A DNA stretch of 64,000 nt from positions 205,001 to 269,000 of the forward strand of contig CAUJGJ010000125.1 of the NCBI GenBank assembly GCA_963170055.1, read 5' to 3'. Positions 1-12,813 of this stretch are shown here, piece by piece; the first letter of the stretch is position 1; every line of letters starts with the position of its first letter. The notes beneath the pieces were generated by a model, which was not told the origin of the DNA, did not search any database, and worked only from the letters and a program-made list of their open reading frames with translations. Position numbers and translations under genes: made by a program. This stretch comes from Halisarca cf. caerulea (taxonomy: Eukaryota > Porifera > Demospongiae > Chondrillida > Halisarcidae).

Positions 1-201
<201 letters not shown>

Positions 202-282
202 TGTGTGTTGTGTGCATGCATTTGCAATGTATCATATCAATGCTATATGTATCCTGTGATAAGAAATTGTCAAATTTCATAG

Positions 283-1133
283 GAGACATTCTTAATTCTC
301 AACTGCGGCGATCTTTCTGTGACACACTGCTCAGCATGAAGGCCCATTTGGAGTCGTACAAGGACCCGCGACTGCTCTGTAGTCTGTCTAGGAACCCACC
401 TCTGAGCTTCTCTATTCTGTCTCTCTTACTGACAGTGCCCCTAATGTTTTTTTTGTAAGTGATTCTGTCTGTTTTTGCGCGCGTGTGTACGTATGTATAT
501 ACAGTGACACCGAGAGGGTTGGTTTAAAATGCTCACTGTCGATCCTTACAGTTTAGATGCGTAGGGTACAAACATTCACTGTACGTACATGCGTATGTAT
601 TTGTGTCATTATGAGTAAGAATCACTGTAAATGGCTTATGTGTGTGCGTAGAATGCTCCTGTGCAGCATAATGTAGTGGTTTGCAAGATCACTGTATGAT
701 TCCAATAGGACCTCCGATATAGTGGGCCTTGTTGTAGATGGTGCTGTGAAATAAAGACACGGCTTGCGGTCCCAAACCATTTCCTTCATATCTTTCCAAT
801 ACATTTTAGACCTCCAAAAGCGGGCATTCTCTCTACAAAGGACACAGCAGTTATTTTTTGCACTCGAAATGTCCTTTATTTATACCGGGGTCCCACTACA
901 CACTGCTCTCAACAACTATATATCATGTAACTGTTTTACGTGGTTCCTTTTTTGCTTTGTATTCAAGTTTTCCAGTGTTTTCACACCCATTTCTGTCTCT
1001 TGTTGGATTTGGAGCAGGAATGGCAGTTCCCACCCTGGTCGTTGGGATCATATCTGACATGAGACGTCAGTACAAATTTGAAGACCTGAAAACTCAAATG
1101 AGCACGAAACTGCAAGCACTTCAGACTGCCTAG
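283..1133 (+). CDS. 3' end of an unrecognised membrane protein gene (two last exons)
   Basis: Two exons, 283-454 and 968-1133, join in phase. The first follows an AG acceptor at 281-282 and ends at GTAAGT. The second follows a pyrimidine-rich tract ending in AG at 966-967 and runs to a TAG. About 112 C-terminal residues are visible. They start with a charged stretch (LRRSFCDTLL, SYKDPRLLC), followed by a long hydrophobic region of about 45 residues that includes FFFFP across the splice and GFGAGMAVPTL. This region is long enough for two membrane spans or a hairpin. A short polar tail (MRRQYKFEDL) ends the protein. The 5' part lies left of the window. I do not recognise the family; a membrane-anchored organelle protein is possible but only a guess. 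The exon structure is reasonably supported by phase and by the hydrophobic continuity across the splice. Confidence 0.55.
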
Positions 1134-2006
1134 TGCACCCCCTTGGGAGCCCCAAGGGTAACCCTGTGGGTGCCCCTAGAGCACCTGGTTGGGAACTTAT
1201 AGAGTAGGACTAATGTTGAGGGCGTGTACAACAACGGTACACCATTACATAGTGTGTTTGTAAATATCACAAGACTAGTGTACTTTTACAATTTTTTTTG
1301 TGTGAAAAAATATATAATTGCTGTTATGTATTTATGACACAAAAATGGCATGATATGCAGTACATAACGCCATGCTAGCAATATAATGAGTGTGGTCTTG
1401 TGTATAATGTTTAATACTATATATGTACATGCAGTATACATATATAGCTCTTATATAATATGTATAGATATCACTCTATTATATATAGTCGTACACGGCC
1501 GGATGCAATATAGTATTGTGTAGCCCAGACCGTTATTTGGCCTCCCTTTTTGGTGACTAGATGTCACCCGTCGACCAACTGGTGGCATATAGCACTCCCA
1601 CAAAAGGAGGTGAAATAGTGTTCTGGGCTGCACAATTAAGTCTATAGGTGCCATGCATATGTATGTGAGGAGAGCATGCATATAGGACTATAGTATATAT
1701 ATAGGCCATTAATAATAATAGGTCCAGTATGGCTACCCTCCTTTATTATAAACCTGAGGTGGGGATCGACGTCGGCCGCAGCATGCACGTATGCATGCTT
1801 ACATATCAAATACGTACACTTGGACTGTTGCAGTTATAATTATAGGGTTTATAATTTTATATTGGATTAATATTGTTTTACAAAAATAAAATTAATTCAT
1901 ATACTATGAATAATTACAATGTGTACAATCCACATAAATTACCATATAAATTAGTATAACAATATTATACACTCTATATTATATTTGACATGCAGAATGT
2001 GAATAT
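1134..2006. other. AT-rich convergent intergenic spacer
   Basis: The spacer separates two convergent genes and holds both 3' UTRs. The sequence is AT-rich with many TATA/CATGCA tracts. I see no coding potential and no clear repeat. A possible AATAAA lies near 1884 on the + strand. Confidence 0.6.
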
Positions 2007-5000
2007 TTACATCTTGAATTCAGACAAGGTTCCCCACGATGCACCGAACTGCAGTTTCACTGGTAACTTGACACTGAGTTTGATGGCAGACTCCATCTCT
2101 CTCTGCACCAGTGAAGCAACTTGTACAAGACACTCTTCCTTCACCTCAAACAGCAGTTCGTCGTGGATTTGTAAGACCATTATACCTGGAGACGTGCAGA
2201 GGACAGTGAAAACAGACTCGTTCCTATCAGCGGGGTTTCGTGAATGTTTGAACAACACAAGGTTGCAATCGATGGATATCATTGCCTGTTTGACAATGTC
2301 AGCAGCAGAGCCCTGAATAGTGGAATTGACAGCCTGTCTTTCCGACTGGCTTCTAACTTGTACATTTGTTGAGTGTATACCCGGAAGATGTCGCTTACGC
2401 CCTGCAAGTGTTGTTATGAATCCGTGAGTACTGCAGCGATTGATGGTGGCCTGAATGAATGCCTGCACGCGGGGAAACTGGGACTTGAAACTTTCCATGA
2501 ACTGAGCTGCCTCCTCAGTGTCAACTTTGAGCTGTTCGGCAAGTGCCTTAGGGCCAATACCATACACCATGCCATAGCATATTGACTTGGCTTGCTGTCT
2601 CTGAGATGGTGAGATGTTCTCAGGAGTGGTGTTCAGCCACTTAGCACCTATCATCTTGAAAACATCCCCATCACTGTTGAGAATGGCCCTCAAATGCTGA
2701 TCTCCTGACAGATGTGCTAAAATTCTTAACTCAAGCTGAGAATAATCCGCACCCAGGAGTACTCTTCCCTTGCTTGCAACAAACGCACTCCTCATACAAA
2801 CTGTTACGGGTGTGTTCTGTTTTGAGCCAGTCTGTAGTTCGGCATTGGCCAAAACCTGGCTCTCGCAAACCACACTGTCATCTTCGTCAGTGCAATCATC
2901 TACACTGCAGACAGCCTTGGCAGATGGGGTACTTTCTTCACAAATTACATAAGCTTTGGGTACGTTCTGAAGGTTGGGGTCTGATACATTGATGCGCCCA
3001 GTAGAGGTATGGATTAGACACGTGTAGTGTATGCGGAGGGAAGACATCTCCGAGTGCCACACGGACTCTTTGCCCAAAGGGTAGACAACTTTGGACAATG
3101 TGTTTGATATTCTCCTCCACTCAAGGACCAATTCCGGGAGTGGATGGAGTTGGGTTATCTTCTCGAGCACGTCCTTTGCTGTGCTGAGGTGTTGGAGCTG
3201 TCTCCTTCGACCTCCTTTGCCCCTCTTCCTTCCTCTGGTAGTAGGAGCACCCTGAGCATTGTTGTCTGGATTAGAGCCGGATGGAAGCCGAAGCTCTATG
3301 AAGAGAACATGGGCTACATCATCTGGTGAGCTGAGAGAGAAGGGATGACTGGCCAAGTTGTAGCACTGCTTTTCGATCTCAAGCATCCTTGTTTTCAAGA
3401 CTGTTTCCACGTCTCGGCAATTTTCTTCCGAAAACCCAACACCGGCTAATTCCATTCTCGCAAGTACCATCTGAACGGGCATTTCAACATGTGTAAAAGG
3501 TGCAGCAAGATCTTCTGCCTCCAGTTGGCTGTCCAGCTGCTGCATAAGTTTGAGTGTTAGCACACACTCAGCAACAGAGCGCAGTTTAGGGGTTGGTCCG
3601 TGAGTGGCCAGAGTGGCAAGTGGTGTTTCATTTTCGTCAGAACCTGTTTGCAGGAAATGGGGAGAATCAGGGAGATAGTGGAGAACCATCTTGGACAGAG
3701 TCTTTTCCTTGGCATCGGGATCCAACAGCCAGTCTGCAACCAACGGATCACATATCAGGCCAATTGGAAAGAAGTTGCAAGAGGCAGCCAAATCTTTTAT
3801 CTGCCTCTTTGCGCCCAGAACGGCCAGTTTCTGTTGCTTGCATCTGCGACTTGTGAGAACAATTTTGACACTGGCAACCCTTTCTTCCACAGAAAGCCGG
3901 GAGCTGATCTCTCCTTCCTCTTCACTAGCTGTGACCAAGGGTACATAGTATACATCGCATCCTCCCCAACATATCGCTAGCCCCACTACTTCCTCATTCC
4001 AGGTAGGTATGGGGAGCCCATGGGCGGAGGGGTGGGGGAGACCAAAACCCATCCCCACCTCCCCCAGCAAGGGCTGTTTTGCAACTGATATGGAAATATA
4101 CTTCTGGTCCGTGCATTCCTTAATAAATGTGCGGAAAAGCTGGACATCAGCAGCTACATCAATGACTGTGAGACCTGATTCATCGTCCTGTGTTGCATGC
4201 AGCGCAGAGAGATTGTGAAGACTGCACGACATGTCAACAGGAGAGTTGGGGACAATGAGTACATGATCTGAATCCTCAGTGAAATTCACACCAGCAGATG
4301 TACTCCGCTTTCTACCGGTCGTGGAGGACACACAAGCTTCATGAGTTTGAGGAGGAGTGGATGGGATGACCTGTAAATCATCATCTGCTTCGAGAGAGGA
4401 AAACTTTACGTCTTTACAAACCTCGCTCCACGACATTGAGTAACCCACCTGGTCACTTTGCATTGGAGACTCAGCTATCATACTCACAGAACTGGTGCTA
4501 CGAAGGCCAGTAGTGTTGGTCGCCAGCTCCATCCTTCCTCCAACAACTTCCTTGCACACTGCATCCATGATGGACAGTGACTTGGGACTCAGGTTGAGAG
4601 AAAAGTCCATGCTGCTATGTTCATGGGGTACTTCACATTCCAACTTCTCATCATTCAGAGTGGTTCTGTGTTGGTTTGTGGCACAGGAATCACTACTACA
4701 TGCTTTAGAAGGCACTGTGATCGGGGAAACCAGACATTGTGAATGGCTACAGTTTGTGTCAGTCACTGCATTCCTTATGAAACTGCTTGAAGACCCTTCC
4801 GCTTTCTTATCAGTGACAGGAGTGGAAGCCTTCCTTGTGAACACGGAACGAGGGATGTGGGGAGAGCTCAATGGCAGAGAAGGGGTGTGAACATGGCTCT
4901 GAGGAGACTCAAGTACAGGGATATCCTCACTGCCACCCTTAACACAAGCCTTGGGAGCAAATTTGGGCTTCTTTGGCAACCCTACATGATGGGTGCCACT

Positions 5001-6208
5001 CTTATGTATGACTTTCTCAGACAAAGACGTCTCGGTTCCTAGAGTCAAGTGTAAGCTGTTGGACTCTACAGGTCCCTTCTCGTCAACAGAATTCTTTCCT
5101 GGCAATGTCAGTGCATTAAAGGGAGCATTCTTTTGATTGCTAGAAGGTAATTTTTGCAGCTTACTAGTAGTACAGGGCTCTATGCGATTAAGATACTCAC
5201 CAGCTTCCTTCCATGCTGAAACTGGGAGGTTGAAATCCTCCGAAAGTAAATGCTTGGCCTCTTCAACTATCATTGCTGCTGCTTCTGATTCATTCAGACC
5301 TCTTCTAAGAGTTGGACACCAATTTACCGAAATAACCCCTCTGTCCCTCTCCTCCTCCTGGCCTAGCTTGTAGCTCTTGAAAGGGACTGCATTCCTTAAT
5401 ATGGTCTCAATCGCAAAGGGATTAGCAGTGGCCAAGGACACCAGCGTATGATAGCCTGCATTGTACAGGGACCGGGCACGCTGGCCATTCAGAAGAGAAA
5501 TGCGTACCAAATCAGTCAATTCACGTTCAACGCCAAATGTCAGGCGACCTTGAAACTGAGAGAGAAGGAGCTCCAGGTTATTCCAACCCAGTTTCTCACA
5601 AAAGACTGTGACCATTCCTGCAAACATCCCAGCTGAGGTCTGAAGCGACTGCACGAGACCCTTGGAAATCCCATATTTGAGGGCTACAGTGGCAATGGGT
5701 ACCTCCTTCACCAGGTCCTGAAGAGCCAACGCTGCAAAGAACCTTCGGTGAATCATAACTGCTCTTTGTTGGGCCGAAGTGTAGGTTGATACACGTCCAC
5801 CTGCAGCCCGGACTAAGAAGGACTCGCTGATTCCAATCATTTCAGCAACACGTTTCATGCCCGGAGGGAACCCCTCCCACATGCGAAGGTAGAGATACCA
5901 GTCAGTGTTCGGCCACTGTTCGTTGATGGAGATAGGAGTCACCTGCACACACACACACAAGGAAGAAAGAAAGCATTGGACATATAAGTGAATATATTTT
6001 ATTGTATGCATCCACATACGTACGTACGTACATTACGTACATACTATATGTACAGTACATTATTCAAGTAAGTAAATTGCACCAATGTTGGAGTTTACAC
6101 CAATCACCTGTAGTGTACCTCACACGCCAAACCAAACACCCACCTCTTAGCTGACACACACGCACATGGATGTACGTACATATGTACACACAACACACAC
6201 ACACACAT

Positions 6209-6278
<70 letters not shown>

Positions 6279-9200
6279 AAGAACTGACAGTACCTGCTTA
6301 CCTGGTATATTATGTGCAGCTCATTCTCAAGGACAAATCCTCGTTGAGCTGCTTGCAGTTCACTGAAAACAACAAGTGAGTGGTCTGGTCCAAGACTTGA
6401 GGCAACAGTTGCAATCCCAAGCTGCGTCCTGTAGAGCAGTCCTGCAAGTAAAAACCACAAAGCGTGAATAGCAACACAGCCAGCAGTAAACTTGTAAAAA
6501 CAAAATTTGCCTTGTGGATTTGAGAAGGAGTACATGGGTAACTCATTATAAAAAACACTCTTACAGAGAATTCCTGTGTACAATGAACAAGTATGTACAT
6601 GTGTCTCAGTTAGTCATTTACCATGAAAGTCTATCTGGTTACAGTGACTTTCTGATATAATGAAAAAATTTCAGTTTGTGTCAAAATTTCCTGGGAATCG
6701 TTATAATGTGATTCCACTGTAGTAGGATACGAGCATGCAAACTGTACTGGTGTGAGACTTTGTGGACATTCACATCTTCAAAAGATGCAACAAGAATCTA
6801 GACATTTTCTCTTGCACAAACAATACATTGAGACAGTGTAAGGTGCAATGGTTCTGAGACACTGTAAGATGCAATGGCTCTGTTGTAATGGAAATAGGAT
6901 ACTTGCAACTCACCATTTCCAGTTTTGTCAGTTTCACGCTGTCCAATGAAGTCGTTCTCGAGCAAAAAAGCAATGGTATCTTCGGCCAATGACTGCAGAC
7001 GGCCATCATTGGATTCACTTGACGTAGCTGACAGCTCAGCAAAGAGAAGTGTACTAGAGATGTAATGAAGCACATCACTTGTTCGGGTTGCAGTTCCACT
7101 TGCAATCACTTCTAGTACAGCTCGCTTCAAGGCTGGGGGAACATGTTGCCAACTATTCTTGGACTTGCTTTTAGCACTGACCCCACCCAGACAACTCCGA
7201 ATCGGCTTAAGAGAGCCCAAAACCAGTTTTACAGCCTTTTGCTTCTCAGACGGCTTGCATATTAGCACACTTTCACCGAGTGTGTCCACACCCTTCCTAC
7301 CAGCCCGCCCCACCATCTGTTTGTACACCTGCACATCGAGGACAGAACCATGAAATATCGGAGTGCGAATGATAACACGACGGGCAGGAAGGTTAACACC
7401 CGAAGAGAGAGTTGACGTTGCAACCAACACCTTCAGTTTCCCCAGTCGAAAGGCCCCTTCCACGATCTCACGCTCGTCAAAGGTCAGACCAGCATGGTGG
7501 AATCCAACCCCATGGGGAACCGTTCGCTCCAAGACTGAATCCAGCCCCACGCTTGTTCTTCTGAGCTGCTCGCAGATGCCAATAAGCTCACCCGGGGAGG
7601 TGATGGGATGATCTGTGTTGGACTGTTCTGATATCAGTGGTTTGAGGTGTTTTATCATCAAAAGCGCCAAGCTCTCACAGCGGCTCTTAGTTGGACAGAA
7701 GATGAGAACAGAATGACCCTCTTTTATGCTCTCCCAACACAACAAGGAGACTTCTTCGTCATGACCATTTTCAAAGGAATTTTCGTATTCCTTCACTTTG
7801 GACATTGTGAACGAACCACTGTTGTCAGGGACTACTTTATAAAGGCACGGACCGACTTTTAGCATCTCCACTAGTGGGACCGGACGGTAGTCTGTACAGT
7901 AGAGCTGTGCCTTGAGCCACTGTGCCACACAAGAGAGGTTGGGAAGGGTTGCACTCATGCCTATGATCTGCACAGCAAGCACAGACTTTGTTGAAAGCAT
8001 CTGTGGTTCATTGATGTCGCAATTTCCTGATATTTTGTCCACCTTCCCAGCACATGATTGTACATACAGAATCTTTGTGAGCAAAAGTTCCAGCAGATAC
8101 CCTCGATGGGGGTCACCAATCATGTGCAGCTCGTCCACAATAATGCCTGCTACAGTACTGAGCTTATCCTCCTCCATGAGGTGGTTCACTAGACTGTTGG
8201 CCTTCTCGATGGTACACAGGGCTAAATCCACCGCAGACAGACCACCTGGAGGAGATCGACCACCATGAAATCCCCCTATCTTGACTCCCACTGGACCGAG
8301 AAGCTGCTTTAAATACATCTCCTTTTCATGTGTAACACTCACAAAAGGCAAAATGAACAAAACCTTCTTCTTAGTCTCAAAGATGCACTTTATTGCCAAC
8401 AGCTCTGCCACAAGAGTCTTACCAGCGCTGGTGGGGGCAGAGTAAACCAGGTTTGACTTTCTCTCAAGAACTCCTGGAAGCACAAGACATTCTGCTTGCC
8501 AGGGGAACATGGACTTGATGCCCAGTGTAGCATAGCAATCCAACACCTTTGATGGGAGGTTCCATTGTGAAAGCAAGAGAGCTTCAGAAGATAATGAGGT
8601 ATCCAATTCCGTCCCCTTAACTTTAGGCTGAGTGCAATGTGGGGTGTTATTTAATAGCAGATTTTGCCCATTAAAAGCAACTGGGGAAGATGACACAACA
8701 CGTTTTACTTGTTTGTGTACGCATTCTGTTTTATCATCTTTGTTGGTTGCTTCAAATACATCCATAGCTTCCATCAGCTGCTGATCAAAAAAGAAGCTAG
8801 CTGATGAAGGAGGAGTGAGTACTGACTCAGAAAACTTAGGCAAAGTGCTCATTTTGATCTGACTGGTCCGTGCATCAACCACTGAAGAGCTCTTCCTTTG
8901 ACTTCTCTGTGGAGCAGACAAAAATCAATGAAGAAAGATGACAATAATGCCCATACACAATATCAGCTAACATACATTATGAGTTTACCATTAACAATTC
9001 AATCAGAATAACACAGTATAACTATTTTGATGCTTATAATCTACCAAAAGTGACTTATTAGCACTATTACATAAGCTCTAATGCCTACGTATTTCGCCAT
9101 TTTGTTTTCGCGTCATCCCTACATTATGTTATACTACCATGTTCTAGTCTCATACCCAGACCGTCACCCGGATGCCATTTTATACCGGCAGTATAAAATG

Positions 9201-10329
9201 AAATGGCATCCGAGTGACGGTCTGGGTACAAGACTAACCATATTCCACAATAATCACTCTGGCACTATTGACCATTTCTTCCACTGTTGCGATGTAATTT
9301 ATAGCTCAGCTGATGATGCCAGCCCTTCTGAAAAAGGCCAGCAAGATTGGGTCGGCAATGCCAGACTAAACCATAATATAGGGTTGCTTTTTGCACATGA
9401 CTTTTACACATGTACGTATGTACGTACATACCCACTTGTACATGAGAAAGAATTATGTACCCTAAATTGGGAAATTTTCGCGACCAATAATATTCGCGAT
9501 TTTCACAAATTGACCTCACTCGCGAATTTTTTTGTCGCAAATATTCCTGCACACGTTCCAAAGTATACAGATATAGACAATGTATGGTGAGACTTGCGAA
9601 TTTTCTTGCCTACCAGGTATGGTGCCGATTCGCGAAATTTACTGTTTGTGAATATTTTCCAATTTATGGTATGTACAGTGGGACTCTCTTAATACAAAAC
9701 TCAAGGGACCACATTAACTTCAATTCATACCGATTTCTACTCTTGAGCTTGAAACATATCTCATCTTAATCTTATCATTTCATCATCTAATGCATGTGTT
9801 ACGTATGTCAGGTCGACAAGTGCAGGGACCCACATAGACATGAGTTACAATCATAGACGCTCTATACTACATAGCGTAGAGCATCATCTATGGTACAAAG
9901 CAGCAAAGTGAAACTACGTTTCAGCTGATGGCTAACTGTACTGACAAATTGGACGAATGTGGAGTAAATGAACCATATCAATTAAGATTGATACAAACAC
10001 TTAAACTCTATCAAAATTTGCTACACAAGTATACAATCTGCAAGAAATACAAGTTTCAACTCTCGAGATCTTAGTAACCACATGCAGGCTCTAGCCCCCA
10101 AAGAAATTTCTACCGCAAATATACGAAAAAGCCAACGTAGTATAGAGTGTCTATGTTGGAATGATAGAAGTCAGTGTTGACTCACAGTTACAGTGGTAGG
10201 ATTCTTCGCGCGTCCTCTTTGATCTGGTTTGAAGGAGGCATTAGCGCTACTATTGGTCGTTCGGCCATGCTCACTGCTGGAATGTGTCCTTCTCCTCCGC
10301 GAGTCACTGCATACAACTGTCTTCTTCAT
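2007..10329 (-). CDS. POLQ: DNA polymerase theta (helicase-polymerase)
   Basis: POLQ repairs double-strand breaks by microhomology-mediated end joining. Coding exons on the minus strand are 10329-10186, 8906-6914, 6441-6302 and 5942-2007; all joins are in phase and give 2070 residues (human about 2590). The N-terminal helicase has Walker A SAPTSAGKT at about 204, DELH at 306-309 and QMVGRAGRKG at 578-587. A helical region follows (RTQLGIATVASSL, FVLENELHIIY), then a Ser/Thr-rich, probably disordered centre. The C-terminal family-A polymerase has motif A DYSQLELR at about 1825, motif B KSICYGMVYG at about 1878 and motif C QIHDELLFEV at about 2017. An acidic insert precedes motif A, as expected of theta-type inserts. 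One exon of 3.9 kb holds the centre and the whole polymerase. A non-coding first exon probably ends at 10458. Met 10329 is the first in-frame ATG, because that frame has a stop upstream in exon 1. The gene is divergent from MRPL19. Confidence 0.93.
6186..6281. repeat. CA microsatellite in POLQ intron
   Basis: CA dinucleotide run a few dozen bases from the splice donor of the 6302-6441 exon. Confidence 0.95.
6533..6719. mobile_element. MITE, 'CATTATAACGAAC' family, in POLQ intron
   Basis: Short non-coding element with right end CGTTATAATGTGATTCCACTG flanked by TA on both sides. It shares internal text (CTGATATAATGA, CCTGGGAATCG) with the copies at 13092, 13606 and 21375. TA duplications and CAGT/ACTG-like ends suggest a Tc1/mariner/pogo-type non-autonomous element. 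Confidence 0.7.
9144..9236. repeat. Foldback hairpin, 36-bp arms
   Basis: Arms 9144-9180 and 9201-9236 are inverted copies containing CCAGACCGTCAC and GTGACGGTCTGG. The 20-base centre is itself near-palindromic (tatac...gtata). It lies in the large POLQ intron and looks like a foldback or hairpin transposon remnant. Confidence 0.8.
9461..9665. repeat. Possible degenerate inverted-repeat element
   Basis: The left text aaattgggaaattttcgcga and the right text ending gaatattttccaattt are rough inverted copies, with several TCGCGAA words between. It may be an old MITE in the POLQ intron. The match is imperfect. Confidence 0.3.
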
Positions 10330-10377
10330 CCCACACAAACTTGAGCGATGGGCTTTGTGACATGTCAGTGCTGCGTT

Positions 10378-10554
10378 CTGTAAGAATATTACAGTAAAAG
10401 CAAACTGAGCAGCTTGACATATACAAACCCAAACATTAAGAAAGTAAATTGCCTTACGAGAATGCAAAAGGGTGCTTTTTCTTGGCTTGCAGCAGCCGCA
10501 GCTGCAATAAATTCCCTCCAATTTTTAGTTTGCAGTTTGCAAACGAGATTGGAA
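10378..10554. promoter_or_regulatory. Shared divergent promoter, POLQ / MRPL19
   Basis: The MRPL19 start codon (10555, +) lies only about 100 bases from the presumed donor of the non-coding POLQ exon 1 (10458, -). The two 5' regions therefore abut or overlap. No TATA box is evident. Head-to-head spacing this short implies a bidirectional promoter; the exact start sites are not visible. Confidence 0.55.
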
Positions 10555-11506
10555 ATGGAACCAAAGTCCCTTTCTCATAAAATGGCTACCTCGTCTTTGC
10601 GTTCTTGGACAAGTTTGTTGGCACGATCATTGACATCTGTGCAACAAACGCGTTCTTTGGCAGTAGGAAACAGCTATGCAAACTCTAATTCCAAGTTTTT
10701 CACATGTAAGTTTTATTTTTGACGCGCATTCAGTTAGCATATGCATGTACCTTATTGATTGCCTGATAAATTGTAGCTTCCTTATGCTATTATATAGTAT
10801 TTGCTGGTACAAGTATCTGTCGTTATTATAAAAGTATCTTACGTTATAAAAGTTGTGTCCAACAAGGTAAAAAAAAAAATGGTCCGTGTGAGGCTCGAAC
10901 TCACGGCCTTCGCGTTATCAGCACGACGCTCTACCGATTGAGCTAACGGACCAGGATGTTGAAGTGGCGTTCAATTGGAGTTTTTATTTACTTCCTCCTG
11001 CAGCCAGTGTCGACCAGATTCCTAGAGAGGCCCTGAAGACTGACGGTCCTGGTGCACGGGTTAGTGTCAATGGGCAAGTTTGCAGCAAACCTCAAGAAGC
11101 GAAAACCAACTTGCTAAACTTCCTCACACAGTCTGATCTTCAAAAACGTACAGGTCACCTTGACATACCATACTTTGTGCCTGGAAGCATACTAGCTGTT
11201 ACGAGAGCTGATCCTTATTCAAAATCAGGTGAAAGTAGATTCGTAGGTATTTGCATTGCTCGACACAACAAGGGTGTCGGTTCCAATTTTATTCTCAGAA
11301 ATGTAGTGAATGGTGTTGCGGTGGAGGTGAGGTTTGAGCTTTATTCACCCGTGATAAAGAAGATTGAGGTATTAAAGCTGGAGAGACGTCGACGAGCCAA
11401 GCTGTACTACCTTAGGAAGAAGAGTCCTCGTGAGAACACATTCAGTGAAACAATGAAACCAACTCTGAGCAACAAACTTCTTGTGCATAAACGAAGGAGA
11501 AAGTGA
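10555..11506 (+). CDS. MRPL19: Mitochondrial large-subunit ribosomal protein bL19m
   Basis: Structural protein of the mitochondrial large ribosomal subunit. Exons 10555-10705 and 11004-11506 join in phase 1 and give 217 residues. The first exon has a basic, Ser/Arg-rich N-terminus (SLRSWTSLLARSLTS) suited to mitochondrial import. The second holds the L19 core: YFVPGSILAVTRADPYS, FVGICIARHNKGVGSNFILRN, then GVAVEVRFELYSPVIKKIEV and the conserved KLERRRRAKLYYLR. The donor is GTAAGT at 10706 and the acceptor CTTCCTCCTGCAG ends at 11003. The intron carries an antisense tRNA gene. A second ATG nine codons downstream could also start translation. Confidence 0.93.
10869..10879 (-). terminator. RNA polymerase III terminator
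   Basis: Eleven T residues on the minus strand begin one base after the tRNA 3' end, a typical Pol III stop signal. Confidence 0.85.
10881..10952 (-). tRNA. tRNA-Ile (anticodon GAT)
   Basis: A 72-nt cloverleaf reads on the minus strand. The acceptor stem GGTCCGT pairs with ACGGACC. The D arm is GCTC/GAGC. The anticodon stem TCGTG/CGCGA (one G-U pair) closes the loop CTGATAA with anticodon GAT. The variable loop is AGGCC. The T arm GTGAG/CTCAC has loop TTCGAGC. There is no intron and no encoded CCA. The internal A box (TAGCTCAATCGG) and B box (GTTCGAGCC) are intact. The gene sits inside the MRPL19 intron, antisense to it. It is probably functional. Confidence 0.97.
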
Positions 11507-12059
11507 AAAGTGTTGAATGCTTGAATCTGTTTTAACTGCATTTCCTATGCGATGTAGACAAGTAAATGGCTTTGATGTGACTTTTTCATATTAGATTGTA
11601 GTGTACATGCACCTGTTTTTTGTGTACAAATCGTCAATATTGTACGACATGAAAATTATAATCATGAATTTTTATCCTATTATGATGAGTTTTGTCTGCA
11701 TTTATTATGATTATAATGCTACAATATTGTGTAGGGGCACTTAATTCTGAGGATACCATATATTGGGGTCACAATACAAGATCCTGTATTTGCATGTGAT
11801 ATCGCTATCGCTAGGTACCATACATGTTGCATTTCAGCTGGGATGGTTTATAAGAGGTGGAGTAGTTTACTGCATGTGTGAAGGAGGCTGCAATTGGGAG
11901 ATGCCCCACGACCGGCCGACCATGCACGCATGCATGCATGCACTGCATATGCTGTGAAACTTAATGACCATAATAATATGTTTAACAATTGAAGGACAGC
12001 ATATGTATGTACATGCATGATCGATCTTCCAGAATTGCATGATCACATGTATGTATGTA

Positions 12060-12234
12060 CAGTCACGCCTGGGTTATCCGGACTTGAGTTATCCAGAAAC
12101 CTGATTTATCCAACTGTCAATTCAGCAACACTGACTATCTCTATGTACACAAATCTGCCTCACTTATCCAGCAACCTGTGTTATCCGACAAGTATTTTGG
12201 CTACAAACTGTGTCGGATAACCCAGGCATGACTG
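12060..12234. mobile_element. MITE with 'gggttatccg' inverted ends
   Basis: A 175-bp element. Left end CAGTCACGCCTGGGTTATCCG and right end CGGATAACCCAGGCATGACTG are inverted copies flanked by TA on both sides. TTATCC words recur inside. It fits a Tc1/mariner/pogo-type non-autonomous element. Confidence 0.88.
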
Positions 12235-12313
12235 TATATGCATTTATTTATAATAAATTAAACGTATGCAATAGAAGTTCAGTGTTGGATTAGTGCATGT
12301 GGGGTTGCAGACC

Positions 12314-12408
12314 CGATTCTCACTCGGCCTTCTTTCAGGGACTGACGTCACTGGGTGAGTGCGAGTCCCAGTTACGTCAGTACCCGAAGAAAGGCCGCGA
12401 GTGAGAAT
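12314..12408. repeat. Foldback hairpin, about 40-bp arms
   Basis: The left arm (gattctcactcggccttctttc, then gactgacgtcactggg) and the right arm (cccagttacgtcagt, then gaagaaaggccgcgagtgag) are inverted copies around a short loop at about 12355-12367. Confidence 0.8.
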
Positions 12409-12813
12409 TAATAGGTAGATACATCAGCAAAAAATTAATGCCAGACTGAATATTGGCTGGATCATTATTTCATATAAAATTAGTATTGTGTCACAAGGGC
12501 GTATAGGTGCTGTAGGAAGATCACTTGACAAAAGTGGCCTATAACATACAATATCATGTACAAACCACTTGTGATTAACTATACAGCACACTTGCAATCA
12601 TTTCCTTTGCCCTCTCACCATGCGACATACATATACATGTACGTACGTATGTCCAAGTAATTAAAATACATTATATGGCTGTATATATAGAAATAAACCA
12701 TTATAATAACTACATAACAATATAGCATACTATAAGCACAGTACATATACAGTATAACACAGTGTAGGTGTTAAGAAAAATACATAATTTATACTGTACA
12801 TACATACAAATGA

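Larger units (their letters stand above)
11507..12813. other. Convergent intergenic spacer MRPL19 / CCDC81
   Basis: The spacer holds the 3' UTRs of both genes, one MITE (12060-12234) and one foldback (12314-12408). The remainder is AT-rich and I see no further gene. Confidence 0.6.

Noticed and set aside
9081..9590. 169-residue plus-strand frame in the POLQ intron
   Set aside because: It spans a foldback hairpin and degenerate repeats and has no protein features.
10384..10521. Upstream extension of POLQ translation into exon 1
   Set aside because: The in-frame reading through the first exon meets a stop with no ATG after it; the first usable Met is at 10329.
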